From contig NZ_JASJND010000004.1 in the NCBI RefSeq assembly GCF_030065535.1, positions 1-64,000 of the forward strand: 64,000 nucleotides of DNA, written 5' to 3'. This document shows, in pieces, positions 53,526 through 63,909 of this stretch. Position 1 is the first letter of the stretch. The number at the start of each line of letters is the position of its first letter. This stretch comes from Microbacterium dauci (lineage in GTDB: Bacteria > Actinomycetota > Actinomycetes > Actinomycetales > Microbacteriaceae). The notes below the pieces were generated by a model that worked only from the letters and a program-made list of their open reading frames with translations, did no database searches and was not told the origin of the DNA. A program made the translations under genes and the position numbers.

Positions 53526-55049
53526 CTACTTGACCAGCGGGAAGAGGATCGTCTCGCGGATGCCGAGGCCGGTGATGGCCATCAGCAGGCGGTCGATGCC
53601 CATGCCCATGCCGCCGGTGGGCGGCATGCCGTGCTCGAGCGCGCGGAGGAACTCCTCGTCGACGCGCATCGCCTCATCGTCGCCCTTCGCGGCGAGCTTC
53701 GCCTGCTCGACGAAGCGCTCGCGCTGGATGACCGGGTCGACGAGCTCGGAGTAGCCGGTGGCCAGCTCGAAGCCACGGATGTACAGGTCCCACTTCTCGA
53801 CGACGCCCGCGATACTGCGGTGCTCGCGCACGAGGGGCGAGGTGTCGAGGGGGAAGTCCATAACGAACGTCGGCCGCTCGAGGCCGCCCTTCACGAAGTG
53901 CTCCCACAGTTCCTCGACGAACTTGCCGTGCGTCGCGATCTTCTCGGGCACCTCGACGCCGACCTCCGCCGCTAAGGCGGCGAGCTCGGCGACCGGCGTC
54001 TCGGGAGTGATCGCGCGCCCCGCGGCATCCGAAAGGGACTCGTACATCGAGATGCGGTCCCACTGCCCACCGAGGTCGTACTCGGTGCCGTCGGCCCAGG
54101 TGACCGTCGTCGAACCCGACACGGCGACCGCGGCCTGCTGGATGAGCTCCTGCGTCAGATCGGCGATGCCGTTGTAATCGCTGTACGACTGGTACGCCTC
54201 GAGCATCGCGAACTCGGGGCTGTGCGTCGAGTCGGCGCCCTCGTTGCGGAAGTTACGGTTGATCTCGAACACGCGGTCGATGCCGCCGACGACGGCGCGC
54301 TTGAGGAACAGCTCGGGCGCGATGCGCAGGTAGAGCTCGGTGTCGAACGCGTTCGAATGCGTCGTGAACGGTCGGGCCGCGGCGCCACCGTGCTGCACCT
54401 GCAGCATCGGGGTCTCGACCTCGAGGAAGCCGTGCGACTCGAACGTGCGGCGCAGCGACGCGTTGACCTTCGCACGGGCGACGACAGTCTCGCGGGCGGT
54501 GTCGCGCACGATGAGATCGAGGAAGCGCGAGCGGACGCGGCTCTCCTCACTCAGCTCGGAGTGCAGGTTCGGCAGCGGCAGCAGCGCCTTCGCGGCGATC
54601 GCCCAGTCGGTGACCATGATCGACAGCTCGCCGCGGCGGCTCGAGATGACCTGGCCGGTGACCGACACGTGGTCGCCGAGGTCGACGAGGTCCTTCCACG
54701 CCTGCAGCGACTCGTCGCCCACCTCGGCGAGCGAGACCATCGCCTGGATGCGGCTGCCGTCGCCCGCCTGCAGCGCCGCGAAGCAGAGCTTGCCGGTGTT
54801 GCGGCTGAAGACGATGCGGCCCGCGACCGAGGCCGTCACGCCGGTCTCTTCGCCCGCCTCGAGCGACGCGTAGCGCTCGCGCAGGGCGGGGATCGTGTCG
54901 GTGACGGGGACGGCGACGGGGTAGGCACCGCCCGCGGCATCCGCTCGCTCGGCGAGCAGACGCTCGCGCTTGGCGAGACGGACGGCCTTCTGCTCGATAA
55001 CGTCCTCTTCGGTCGTCTCGGCGGGCACGGGCGCGGGCGCGTCGGTCAT
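53526..55049 (-). CDS. lysS: Lysyl-tRNA synthetase, class II
   Basis: Charges tRNA-Lys. 507 aa: N-terminal OB-fold anticodon domain (GVTASVAGRIVFSRNTGKLCF, about residues 70-90), then class II core with motif 1 (FLEVETPMLQ), motif 2 (FEINRNFRNEGADSTHSPEF) and motif 3 (GMPPTGGMGMGIDRLLM). Full length for bacterial LysS. ATG 55049 (MTDAPAPV) with GAGGAG upstream; the ten codons before it include the ribosome-binding site. Confidence 0.95.
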   Translation of the reverse strand: MTDAPAPVPAETTEEDVIEQKAVRLAKRERLLAERADAAGGAYPVAVPVTDTIPALRERYASLEAGEETGVTASVAGRIVFSRNTGKLCFAALQAGDGSRIQAMVSLAEVGDESLQAWKDLVDLGDHVSVTGQVISSRRGELSIMVTDWAIAAKALLPLPNLHSELSEESRVRSRFLDLIVRDTARETVVARAKVNASLRRTFESHGFLEVETPMLQVQHGGAAARPFTTHSNAFDTELYLRIAPELFLKRAVVGGIDRVFEINRNFRNEGADSTHSPEFAMLEAYQSYSDYNGIADLTQELIQQAAVAVSGSTTVTWADGTEYDLGGQWDRISMYESLSDAAGRAITPETPVAELAALAAEVGVEVPEKIATHGKFVEELWEHFVKGGLERPTFVMDFPLDTSPLVREHRSIAGVVEKWDLYIRGFELATGYSELVDPVIQRERFVEQAKLAAKGDDEAMRVDEEFLRALEHGMPPTGGMGMGIDRLLMAITGLGIRETILFPLVK

Positions 55050-55121
55050 GGGGGAAAGCTCCTCGGGGGTAGGCCCCAAAGTCTACCGGCGGGTGCCCGG
55101 GCGAATTCCGGGCGGATGCCG

Positions 55122-55161
55122 CGCGATGCGCGTGCGCGGTCGTCGCGATGCGCGTGCGCGG
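55122..55161. repeat. 18-bp direct repeat upstream of lysS
   Basis: CGCGATGCGCGTGCGCGG occurs at 55122-55139 and again at 55144-55161, where the second copy runs into the palindromic repeat. Confidence 0.6.
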
Positions 55162-55240
55162 ATGCAATGGATCTAGGGCGACACGCCGCCGTGGCGGCGC
55201 TCGGCCCCGGCGCGTCGCCTCAGCGGCATTGCATCCGTGC
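55150..55240. repeat. Nested palindromic repeat, copy 3
   Basis: GCGGATGCAATGGATC (55158-55173) with inverse arm CATTGCATCCGTGC (55227-55240) and inner CGACACGCCG / CGGCGCGTCG. Same family as at 38351 and 45249. Confidence 0.75.
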
Positions 55241-55314
55241 AGGGGCGACCGCGCCGCGCAGGGGCGACCGCGCCGCGGGGGGCGACCGCGCCGCGGGGGG
55301 CGACCGCGCCGCGG
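55241..55314. repeat. Tandem 18-19-bp repeat, four units
   Basis: GGCGACCGCGCCGC recurs starting at 55244, 55263, 55281 and 55299 (spacing 19, 18, 18). It sits between the palindromic repeat and the stop of the SUMF1-like gene. Confidence 0.8.
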
Positions 55315-55321
55315 TGCGGCG

Positions 55322-56059
55322 TCAGCGGCGGGGCGTCCAGCCGGGCGGCAGGGGTCGACCACCGGCGACCTCGTCGGCAGCGGCCGACCAGCCCTGCGCG
55401 GCATCCATCCCGTCGAAGCCGCCGCGCGCGACGCGGAAGCCGACGTCGTCGTGCGTCGTCCGCGGGCCACTCCCCCGGCGGACGCCGGCGCGCACGCTCC
55501 ACGCGTCGTCGGCGTACCCGCCGCCGCGGAAGACCCGGTACTCGTCGTACCGCTCGGGGTCGAGGAAGTCCCAGCACCACTCCCACACGTTGCCGAGCGT
55601 GTCGAAGAGGCCGTGCAGATTCGGCAGCTTGCCGCCGACCGGCTGCGGTGCCGAGACGCCGTCGGCCGCGGTCCAGGCGACGTCGGCGAGCGGACCGTAG
55701 TGCGGACCGGTCGAGCCAGCGCGGCACGCGAACTCCCACTCCGCCTCGGTCGGCAGGCGGTACCCGTCGCTGTCGACGTGCCAGCGAACTTCTTCGCCGT
55801 CGACCGTGTACGCCGCGTCGAGCCCTTCCCACTCCGACAGCGCGTTGCAGAACCGCACCGCGCGCTGCCAGCTGACCTCGACCGCAGGACGCCGGGGATT
55901 GGATGCCGCGACCCCGAGCACCTCGCCGAGCTGCTCCTGCGTCACGGGGTAGACGCCCATCTCGAACGGCTCGAGTGTCACCGTGCGACGGGTAGAGCGG
56001 CGGGCGTCGTGCAGCGTCACGTCGCCGCCCGGGATGCGGGCGAGCTCGACGTCGCTCAC
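55322..56059 (-). CDS. SUMF1/formylglycine-generating-enzyme-fold protein, Cys-less
   Basis: 245 aa. SUMF1 fold is clear: MGVYPVTQEQ, SWQRAVRFCNALSE, YRLPTEAEWEFACRAG, NVWEWCWDF, RVFRGGGYADD, VGFRVAR. Real formylglycine-generating enzymes carry a pair of active-site Cys in the segment after RGGS; here that segment (ADDAWSVRAGVRRGSGP) has none, so sulfatase activation is not expected. It may bind ligands or act like the other non-FGE members. GTG 56059 overlaps the DUF2520 stop (GTGA). Confidence 0.78.
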   Translation of the reverse strand: MSDVELARIPGGDVTLHDARRSTRRTVTLEPFEMGVYPVTQEQLGEVLGVAASNPRRPAVEVSWQRAVRFCNALSEWEGLDAAYTVDGEEVRWHVDSDGYRLPTEAEWEFACRAGSTGPHYGPLADVAWTAADGVSAPQPVGGKLPNLHGLFDTLGNVWEWCWDFLDPERYDEYRVFRGGGYADDAWSVRAGVRRGSGPRTTHDDVGFRVARGGFDGMDAAQGWSAAADEVAGGRPLPPGWTPRR

Positions 56060-56733
56060 GGCTCGACCGACGTGCTCAGCGCCCGGTCGACCGTCGTGTG
56101 AACGAGCGCGGAGAGGTACCTGCCCGGCTCGTCGACACCGGCGGTCGCGAGCAGCGCCGAGGCCTGGCGAACGATCGACGCCGAGAACTCGGTCGCGGTG
56201 GCGATCGCCTCGCCGTACGCGGGCCGGTCGCGGTCGGCGACGACGACGGGCTCGCACCCCATCTCGACGGCGAGCGCCTGGGCGATCGGGAGCACCGCCG
56301 CCGGCGCGGTCACCGCGGCGTACGCGCCCTGCAGCGCGCGCAGGTCGGTCGACGTTCCGGTGAACGCGATCGCGGGGTGAATGGCGAGCGGAATCGCGCC
56401 CCGCGTCGCGGCGGGCGCGAGCACCGCGAGTCCCTGCGCCGCGTCGGTGTGCAGCACGAGCTGCCCGACCTGCCAGGCGCCGAGGTCGGCGAGGCCTGCG
56501 ACGAGCGCCTCGAGCTCGTCCGAGGGCACCGCGATCACGACGAGCTCGCTGCGGCGCACGACCTCGTCGGCGGTGAGCGTGGGCACACCGGGCAGCATGG
56601 CCTCGAGTCGGTCGGCATCCGACCCGGCGGTGATCCCGGTGAGCAGGTGCCCCGCGCCGGCGAGCGCGGCCGCGACGACCGGGCCCACCCTGCCGCCGCC
56701 GATGACCCCGACGCCGAGACGGCCGTCACGCAT
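56056..56733 (-). CDS. Rossmann-fold/DUF2520 protein
   Basis: 225 aa. N-terminal NAD(P)-binding fold (LGVGVIGGGRVGPVVAAALAGAGH, residues about 5-28) and a C-terminal helical DUF2520 domain (HPAIAFTGTST, YGEAIATATEFSASIVRQA). Resembles ketopantoate-reductase-like oxidoreductases; in many actinobacteria it lies near pantothenate and folate genes. Reaction not established. ATG 56733 with GGAGGAG upstream; overlaps the PH-domain gene end by 8 bp. Confidence 0.8.
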   Translation of the reverse strand: MRDGRLGVGVIGGGRVGPVVAAALAGAGHLLTGITAGSDADRLEAMLPGVPTLTADEVVRRSELVVIAVPSDELEALVAGLADLGAWQVGQLVLHTDAAQGLAVLAPAATRGAIPLAIHPAIAFTGTSTDLRALQGAYAAVTAPAAVLPIAQALAVEMGCEPVVVADRDRPAYGEAIATATEFSASIVRQASALLATAGVDEPGRYLSALVHTTVDRALSTSVEP

Positions 56734-58501
56734 CGCGGCGCTCCTCCGGGGTGGCACCCACCGGCGGAATCTGCTCCGCGGCGGCACCGGATTCGAAGGA
56801 TGTCACCGGATTCGGATCGATTTCTGGTTCTCGTCCGACTCCGGTGGAAATCTCCGAATCCGATACGGGAGTGGATGCCGCGGGCACCGTCTCAGGCGCG
56901 AAGGCGGATGCCGCAGGCGCAGGCGCAGGCTCCGACGCAGGCGCGGCCTCGACCGCCACGGCGTCCACAGCCGCAGCCGCGACGACGGCGGCATCCGTCG
57001 TCGCCTGCCAGAGCGCGAGGGCGTCGGCGCGGTCGAGGTGGTTCACGTCGCCGGAGACGGGTCCGAGGACGGTGTGGCCGGTGACGTTCGCGAGGCCCAG
57101 CCGGCGGTCGAGCGGGCCCTGGTCGATGCGCACGGACTGCAGCCGCGCGAGCGGGAGCAGGACGAGCTTCGGCCAGATCCGTCCGCGCCGGATGAGCAGC
57201 GCTTCGGGCAGGAGCCGGAAGCCGTTCCGGCGGTACGACAGGGGCCCCAACCACCGGGCACGGCGCGGCGAGACGGTGTAGCCGTCGCCCTGACGCGGGC
57301 CGAACATGCCGCCCTCGAGCATCGCGGCATCCACCGGCACGGTCGGCAACAGCAACCGGACGACGCGCTCGACATCGTCGCGGCTGCCGATCGGCAGCAC
57401 GTCGAGGTTCTGCGCGGCCGACGCGTCGGTCGACGAGCGACCCGAGACGCGATTGACGCGCACCTTCCACCAGCCGCCCAAGCGCCACAGCACCGGCTGC
57501 CGGATGTCGACGGCGTGCACGCGGCCGGGCGGGAGCGTCTCGGTCACGGTCGTCAGCAGGCCGAACGTGATGCGCACGCCGGCTGAGGTCGGCGCGATCG
57601 AGTACCGCACGGTGCGGACGAACTGACGGATCGCGTACGTGCCGAAACCGATCGCGGCGGGGATCGAGGCGCCGAGCGCGGCGAAGAGCCACTGCGGCTG
57701 CAGGACCAGCCCGACGATCACCGCAGCGATCAGCGCGAGGAAGACGAGCGTGGAACCCGAAAGCAGGTTCGCGAGGATCAGTCGCGACAGCGGCACGCGC
57801 ACGATCGACTCGGGCGCCGAATCGGTGTCGTCCACGCCGTCGACGATCTCGCCGAGCCCTGCCGAGATGCGCCCGACGGTGCCCTGCGGAGCGGATGCCG
57901 CGGCCTGCTGACGCTCACCCGTGCGACGCCCCGAGGCGAGGCGGAGGATGTCGCCGCGGATGGTCTCGGCGTTCGACGTGGAGAGGTACTCGAGCTTCAC
58001 GTTCGAATCGAGGCCGGCGCCGACGACCTCGAGCTTCGCGAGCCCGACGAGCCGCGCGAGCGCGGGACGGGTCAGGTTCACGCCCTGCACGCGGTCGAGC
58101 GGCGCGCGGCGGTGCGTGCGGAACAGGACGCCGCTGCGCACCTCGACGTCGTCGTCGGTGATCCGGAAGGTGTGGAACCGCCACGACACCCAGAACAGCG
58201 CGATGATGACGATGAGCAGACCCAGCGTGATCCCGATCGCCGGGAGGGCGACGTTGTTCTCGATGACGAAGTCGACCGGGTTGCCATCGTCATACCCCGA
58301 GCCCTGCGGCAGGAAGATTCCGATCAGCCGGTCGCGCAGGTTCGCGACGAGGATGCCGAGGATGACGAGCAGCGTCAGTCCACCGCGCAGCAGCGGTGAC
58401 AGCGGGTGCATCCGGTGCCACTCGCCGTCGACGAGGCCGGACTTGACGACATCCTGCGGCGGGGCTGCGGTGCTCGGCTCGATGCCCTGCGGATCGCTCA
58501 C
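56726..58501 (-). CDS. Large bacterial PH-domain (bPH_2) membrane protein
   Basis: 591 aa. Two TM pairs (GGLTLLVILGILVANL / LPAIGITLGLLIVIIALFWV, and later LANLLSGSTLVFLALIAAVIVGLVL / WLFAALGASIPAAIGFGTYAI) separate three bPH_2 modules: RFHTFRITDDDVEVRSGVLF, VRYSIAPTSAGVRITFGLL and NGFRLLPEALLIRRGRIWP. Low-complexity acidic Ala/Pro-rich C-terminus. YdbT-like partner of the next gene. GTG 58501 overlaps the upstream stop (GTGA); the long N-terminal extension seen in the same frame is spurious. Function unknown, probably membrane homeostasis or secretion. Confidence 0.78.
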   Translation of the reverse strand: MSDPQGIEPSTAAPPQDVVKSGLVDGEWHRMHPLSPLLRGGLTLLVILGILVANLRDRLIGIFLPQGSGYDDGNPVDFVIENNVALPAIGITLGLLIVIIALFWVSWRFHTFRITDDDVEVRSGVLFRTHRRAPLDRVQGVNLTRPALARLVGLAKLEVVGAGLDSNVKLEYLSTSNAETIRGDILRLASGRRTGERQQAAASAPQGTVGRISAGLGEIVDGVDDTDSAPESIVRVPLSRLILANLLSGSTLVFLALIAAVIVGLVLQPQWLFAALGASIPAAIGFGTYAIRQFVRTVRYSIAPTSAGVRITFGLLTTVTETLPPGRVHAVDIRQPVLWRLGGWWKVRVNRVSGRSSTDASAAQNLDVLPIGSRDDVERVVRLLLPTVPVDAAMLEGGMFGPRQGDGYTVSPRRARWLGPLSYRRNGFRLLPEALLIRRGRIWPKLVLLPLARLQSVRIDQGPLDRRLGLANVTGHTVLGPVSGDVNHLDRADALALWQATTDAAVVAAAAVDAVAVEAAPASEPAPAPAASAFAPETVPAASTPVSDSEISTGVGREPEIDPNPVTSFESGAAAEQIPPVGATPEERRDA

Positions 58502-59124
58502 AGGCCGGTCCGCCGGGTCTCCGCCACCTCGATGAGCGCGTCGCGCAACCACTCGGCGTCCGCTTGGGGCAGCCCCGGGATGGTGACCCCGGTCGCCGCC
58601 GCGGCGGTGACGAGCTTGAGCTGCGCGATGCCGAGACCGCGGTCGAGCGGGCCGTGGGTGATGTCGACGAGCTGCAGGCGACCGTACGGAACCGCGACCA
58701 TCCGCTGCCACAGGATGCCGCGGCGGAAGACGAGGTCGTCCTCGCGGAGCTGGTAACCGATAGATCGGGCCTGCCGCGGCACGAACAGCATCGGCAGGAG
58801 GAAGACCACGAAGGCGATGCCGCCGGGAATCCACGCCCAGTCCTGCTCCATCACGAGGACGAGCACGAGCGTCGCCGCTGCGACGACCGCGAGCCAGAAG
58901 AGGTAGCCGAGCACCTGGCTCAACACGTACTTCGGCGAGATCTGGTGCCAGGCGCTGTCGCCGATCGACAGGCGATTCGGATGCCGCGGCTCCACGAGCT
59001 GCGGGAACGTGTCGCTCTGCGGCTTGTCGGCGACGGCCCGGGGCTCGTCGGCGACGGCCTGCGAGGCGTCAGTCGAGGTGGGAGAGGCCGAGTCCGGGCT
59101 CATCGGGTCCGGGTTGCTCGTCAT
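58498..59124 (-). CDS. Small bacterial PH-domain (bPH_2) membrane protein
   Basis: 208 aa. Ser/Asp-rich N-terminus, two TM helices (VLGYLFWLAVVAAATLVLVLVM; WIPGGIAFVVFLLPMLFV) and one bPH_2 domain (GYQLREDDLVFRRGILWQRMVAVPYGRLQLVDITHGPLDRGLGIAQL). YdbS-like partner of the three-domain protein. ATG 59124 or the ATG seven codons later; either overlaps the 3' end of the DUF3180 gene by 35-56 bp, an unusually long overlap for this window. Confidence 0.8.
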   Translation of the reverse strand: MTSNPDPMSPDSASPTSTDASQAVADEPRAVADKPQSDTFPQLVEPRHPNRLSIGDSAWHQISPKYVLSQVLGYLFWLAVVAAATLVLVLVMEQDWAWIPGGIAFVVFLLPMLFVPRQARSIGYQLREDDLVFRRGILWQRMVAVPYGRLQLVDITHGPLDRGLGIAQLKLVTAAAATGVTIPGLPQADAEWLRDALIEVAETRRTGL

Positions 59125-59560
59125 CGTCGTCCTTCCGGATCGTGCAGAGGTGTTCCGCGACCAGGGCGGCCGCCACGAGGACGACGCCGCTCACGAGTGC
59201 GGCGATCACCGCACCCGTCGAGCCTAACGACGGAGTGACCGGTCGGGTCAGTGCGAAGACGAGCAGGCCGCCCGCGAAGCCGGTGACGAGCGCACCGACG
59301 ATGCTCGACGCCTTCGCGAGCATCGCGATGCGGAGCGCGCGGAACGGGTCGACGCGGCCGGACGCACCGGTGATCGCGCGGCGAATCGGGATGGCGACGG
59401 CGACGACAGCGACACCCAGGAGAACGAGGAAGACGGGGAGCAGCACCGAGGGGGTGAACGTCGGTGCGCCGGCGCTCGTGAGCAGCTGGTCGACGAGGAA
59501 TCCGACGCCACCGGCGATCACGGCAGACACGATGAGGGTGAGCGGGCTGGTGCGCTTCAC
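59069..59560 (-). CDS. DUF3180 membrane protein
   Basis: 163 aa with four TM helices (TLIVSAVIAGGVGFLVDQLL, LLPVFLVLLGVAVVAVAIPI, ASSIVGALVTGFAGGLLVFAL, VIAALVSGVVLVAAALVAEHL) and the LRIAMLAKASSIVGAL segment typical of DUF3180, a family that follows folK in many actinobacteria. Function unknown. GTG 59560 overlaps the folK stop. Confidence 0.82.
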   Translation of the reverse strand: MKRTSPLTLIVSAVIAGGVGFLVDQLLTSAGAPTFTPSVLLPVFLVLLGVAVVAVAIPIRRAITGASGRVDPFRALRIAMLAKASSIVGALVTGFAGGLLVFALTRPVTPSLGSTGAVIAALVSGVVLVAAALVAEHLCTIRKDDDDEQPGPDEPGLGLSHLD

Positions 59561-60108
59561 TGCGTCCCTTCCTCGTCCGCATCCCCCTCGTGGAGACGGG
59601 CGCGCAGCTCGGCGACGGCGCCGACACCCGGCAGCACGGCATCGGGGTCGATCGTGAACCACGGGTCGAGCACGAAGTCGCGCTCGGCGGCGCGCGGGTG
59701 CGGCAGCGTCAGCGCGGAGTCGTCGCTGCGCACGTCGCCGTAGGCGATGAGGTCGAGGTCGAGGGTGCGACTCCCCCAGCGCTCACGTCGTTCCCGTCCG
59801 TGCCGCGCCTCGATCGCGTGGAGGAAGCCGAGCAGCACGCTCGGGGCGAGGCGCGTGTCGACGATCGCGACGGTGTTGAGGTAGCGCGGCGCCTCGTCGT
59901 CGGGGCCGTCGAGCGTGAGCGCGACCGACTCGATGGGCTCGGCGGCGGCGACGAGGTCGGTGAGCGGCATCCGCTCCAGGTCGGCGAGCGCCGCGGTCAT
60001 CGTCGCGGCACGGTCGCCGAGGTTGGCGCCGAGCGCGATCACGGCGCGCGTCGACGGTCCGGGCGCCCGGTGCTCGGCGTCCAGCGTTTCGGTGAGGCGG
60101 CGGCTCAC
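59557..60108 (-). CDS. folK: 2-amino-4-hydroxy-6-hydroxymethyldihydropteridine diphosphokinase
   Basis: Transfers pyrophosphate from ATP to hydroxymethyldihydropterin, the substrate of FolP. 183 aa. AVIALGANLGDR (about residues 22-33), PRYLNTVAIVDT, RERWGSRTLDLDLIAYGD and LPHPRAAERDFVLDPW are the HPPK signatures. GTG 60108 overlaps folB (GTGA). Confidence 0.92.
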   Translation of the reverse strand: MSRRLTETLDAEHRAPGPSTRAVIALGANLGDRAATMTAALADLERMPLTDLVAAAEPIESVALTLDGPDDEAPRYLNTVAIVDTRLAPSVLLGFLHAIEARHGRERRERWGSRTLDLDLIAYGDVRSDDSALTLPHPRAAERDFVLDPWFTIDPDAVLPGVGAVAELRARLHEGDADEEGTQ

Positions 60109-60473
60109 GCCGGCTCCCGCGTCCGCCGGATCGTCACCGAGACGTCGCCGAACGGCACCTCGATCGGTGCGCTCGGCTTGTGGAGGGTCACCGCGACGGC
60201 ATCCACGATCGGCCAGGCGAGCGCCGCGTGCGCGATGCGCTCGGCGACCGTCTCGAGCAGGTTGGCCGGTTCGCCGGCGAGGATCGCGGCCACCTGTTCG
60301 GCGAGCTCGCCGTAGTGGACGGTGTCGAGCACGTCGTCGCTCACCGCCGCCGCACGGGTCGACAGCGAGAGAACGACGTCGGCAATGAATTCCTGTCCCT
60401 CGCGCCGCTCGTGCGCGTAGACCCCGTGGTAGCCGAACGCCCGGATGCCGGTCAGCGTGATCTCGTCGCTCAT
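60105..60473 (-). CDS. folB: Dihydroneopterin aldolase
   Basis: Cleaves dihydroneopterin to hydroxymethyldihydropterin and glycolaldehyde. 122 aa. ITLTGIRAFGYHGVYAHERREGQ (residues about 5-27) with the Tyr/His substrate site, DTVHYGELAEQV and the C-terminal LHKPSAPI with its catalytic Lys. ATG 60473 overlaps the folP stop (ATGA). Confidence 0.93.
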   Translation of the reverse strand: MSDEITLTGIRAFGYHGVYAHERREGQEFIADVVLSLSTRAAAVSDDVLDTVHYGELAEQVAAILAGEPANLLETVAERIAHAALAWPIVDAVAVTLHKPSAPIEVPFGDVSVTIRRTREPA

Positions 60474-61276
60474 CGTGGGCCCTCCCATGCGCCCTGCACC
60501 GCGAGCGCGAGTCGTGTCGCCGCGACGTCGTGTACGCGGACGGCCCAGACTCCCGTCTGCGCGGCGAGCACGCTCGTCACCGCGGTCGCGAGGTCGTTGT
60601 CCGCCTCGTCGTCGAGCTCGATACCGGCACGGGATGCCGCGACCGCCAACATCCGCTTGCGACTGGTACCGACAAGCACACGGCGGCCGTTCGTGAGCGC
60701 AGCGAGACCCCGCACCACTTCCCAGTTCTGCTCGGGCGTCTTGCCGAAGCCGAAGCCGGGGTCGACGACGATCCGTTCGCTCGGGATGCCGGCCTGCCGG
60801 GCCGCCTCGACACGGTGGCCGAGCTCACCGGTGACCTCGGCGACGATGTCGTCGTACTGCGCGGTGACGTACATGTCCGCGGAGTGTCCACGCCAGTGCT
60901 GCAGGACCACGTCGGCGTCGAGGCCTGCGACCGCGGCGAGCATGTCGGGGTCGGCGAGGCCGCCCGACACGTCGTTGACGATCCGCGCACCGGCGGCGAC
61001 GGCCGCGACCGCCGTCGACGCGTGCATCGTGTCGATGCTGACGGTCGCCCCCGCGCCGGCGAGGCGTTCGATGACGGGGAGCACGCGGCGCTGCTCCTCA
61101 GCGGCGTCGACGCGCTCCGCGCCGGGGCGGGTCGACTCGCCGCCCACGTCGAGCAGGTCGGCGCCGTCCGCCAGCAGTCGCAGTCCGTGCGCCACCGCCG
61201 CGTCGTGGTCGGCGTAGCGCCCGCCGTCGCTGAACGAGTCGGGCGTGACGTTGACGATCCCCATCACGAGGGTCAC
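60470..61276 (-). CDS. folP: Dihydropteroate synthase
   Basis: Condenses the pterin diphosphate with p-aminobenzoate; sulfonamide target. 268 aa. MGIVNVTPDSFSDGG at the N-terminus, DLLDVGGESTRPGA, IVNDVSGG, DPGFGFGKTPEQNW and GTSRKRML are the DHPS signatures. GTG 61276 overlaps the folE stop (GTGA), giving VTLVMGIVNV as the start; the longer frame upstream is another frame of folE. Confidence 0.94.
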   Translation of the reverse strand: MTLVMGIVNVTPDSFSDGGRYADHDAAVAHGLRLLADGADLLDVGGESTRPGAERVDAAEEQRRVLPVIERLAGAGATVSIDTMHASTAVAAVAAGARIVNDVSGGLADPDMLAAVAGLDADVVLQHWRGHSADMYVTAQYDDIVAEVTGELGHRVEAARQAGIPSERIVVDPGFGFGKTPEQNWEVVRGLAALTNGRRVLVGTSRKRMLAVAASRAGIELDDEADNDLATAVTSVLAAQTGVWAVRVHDVAATRLALAVQGAWEGPR

Positions 61277-61863
61277 GCGGCACCGCCGGTGAGGAGGGCG
61301 ATCACCTCGGCGCGCGCGGCCGGTTCGGTGAACTCGCCGCGCGCGGCGATCGTGACGGTGGATGCCGCGCTCTGCCGACCACCGCGCATCGTCACGCACT
61401 CGTGCACTGCGTCGAGCACGACGAGCACGCCGCGGGTGTCGAGCGAGCCCGCGAGCGTGTCGGCGATCTGCTCGCCGAGGCGCTCCTGCACCTGAGGGCG
61501 GGCGGCGAGGATGTCGATGACGCGAGGGAGCGCGCCGAGCCCGACAACCTGCTCGCCCGGGAGGTACGCGATGTGCGCACGACCGGCGAACGGCAGGAGG
61601 TGGTGCTCGCACACCGAGCGGAACCGGATGTCGCGGAGCATCACCGCACCCGAAGGGAGGGTGTCGGGCGCCGGTCCGCGCGACACCGAGATGGTGTGCG
61701 CGAGCGGGGCCGCGGCATCCTCACCGACACCGGCGAAGAACTCGGCGTACGCCTCTGCGACGCGTTCGGGGGTTGCCCGGAGCCCCGGCCGATCGGGGTC
61801 TTCCCCGATGGCCACGAGCAATTCGCGCACCAGCACCGATACGCGCTCGTGATCGACCGCCAT
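61273..61863 (-). CDS. folE: GTP cyclohydrolase I
   Basis: First step of folate synthesis, GTP to dihydroneopterin triphosphate. 196 aa. Zinc Cys and His in SVCEHHLLPFAGRAHIAY (about residues 83-100), GLGALPRVIDI, RPQVQERLGEQIAD and the second zinc Cys in HECVTMRG. ATG 61863, 10 bp after the ftsH stop, so ftsH and the folate genes form one operon. Confidence 0.95.
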   Translation of the reverse strand: MAVDHERVSVLVRELLVAIGEDPDRPGLRATPERVAEAYAEFFAGVGEDAAAPLAHTISVSRGPAPDTLPSGAVMLRDIRFRSVCEHHLLPFAGRAHIAYLPGEQVVGLGALPRVIDILAARPQVQERLGEQIADTLAGSLDTRGVLVVLDAVHECVTMRGGRQSAASTVTIAARGEFTEPAARAEVIALLTGGAA

Positions 61864-61873
61864 GACTCAGTCC

Positions 61874-63883
<2,010 letters not shown>

Positions 63884-63909
63884 GGTCCGATCAGGCTACC
63901 CCGGTGACG

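Noticed and set aside
55241..55314. CRISPR array
   Set aside because: Units are head-to-tail with no spacers and no cas genes are in the window.
58502..58834. N-terminal extension of the large PH-domain protein
   Set aside because: It is an Arg/His/Pro-rich shadow of the small PH-domain gene; the GTG at 58501 overlaps the stop of that gene in the GTGA pattern used throughout.
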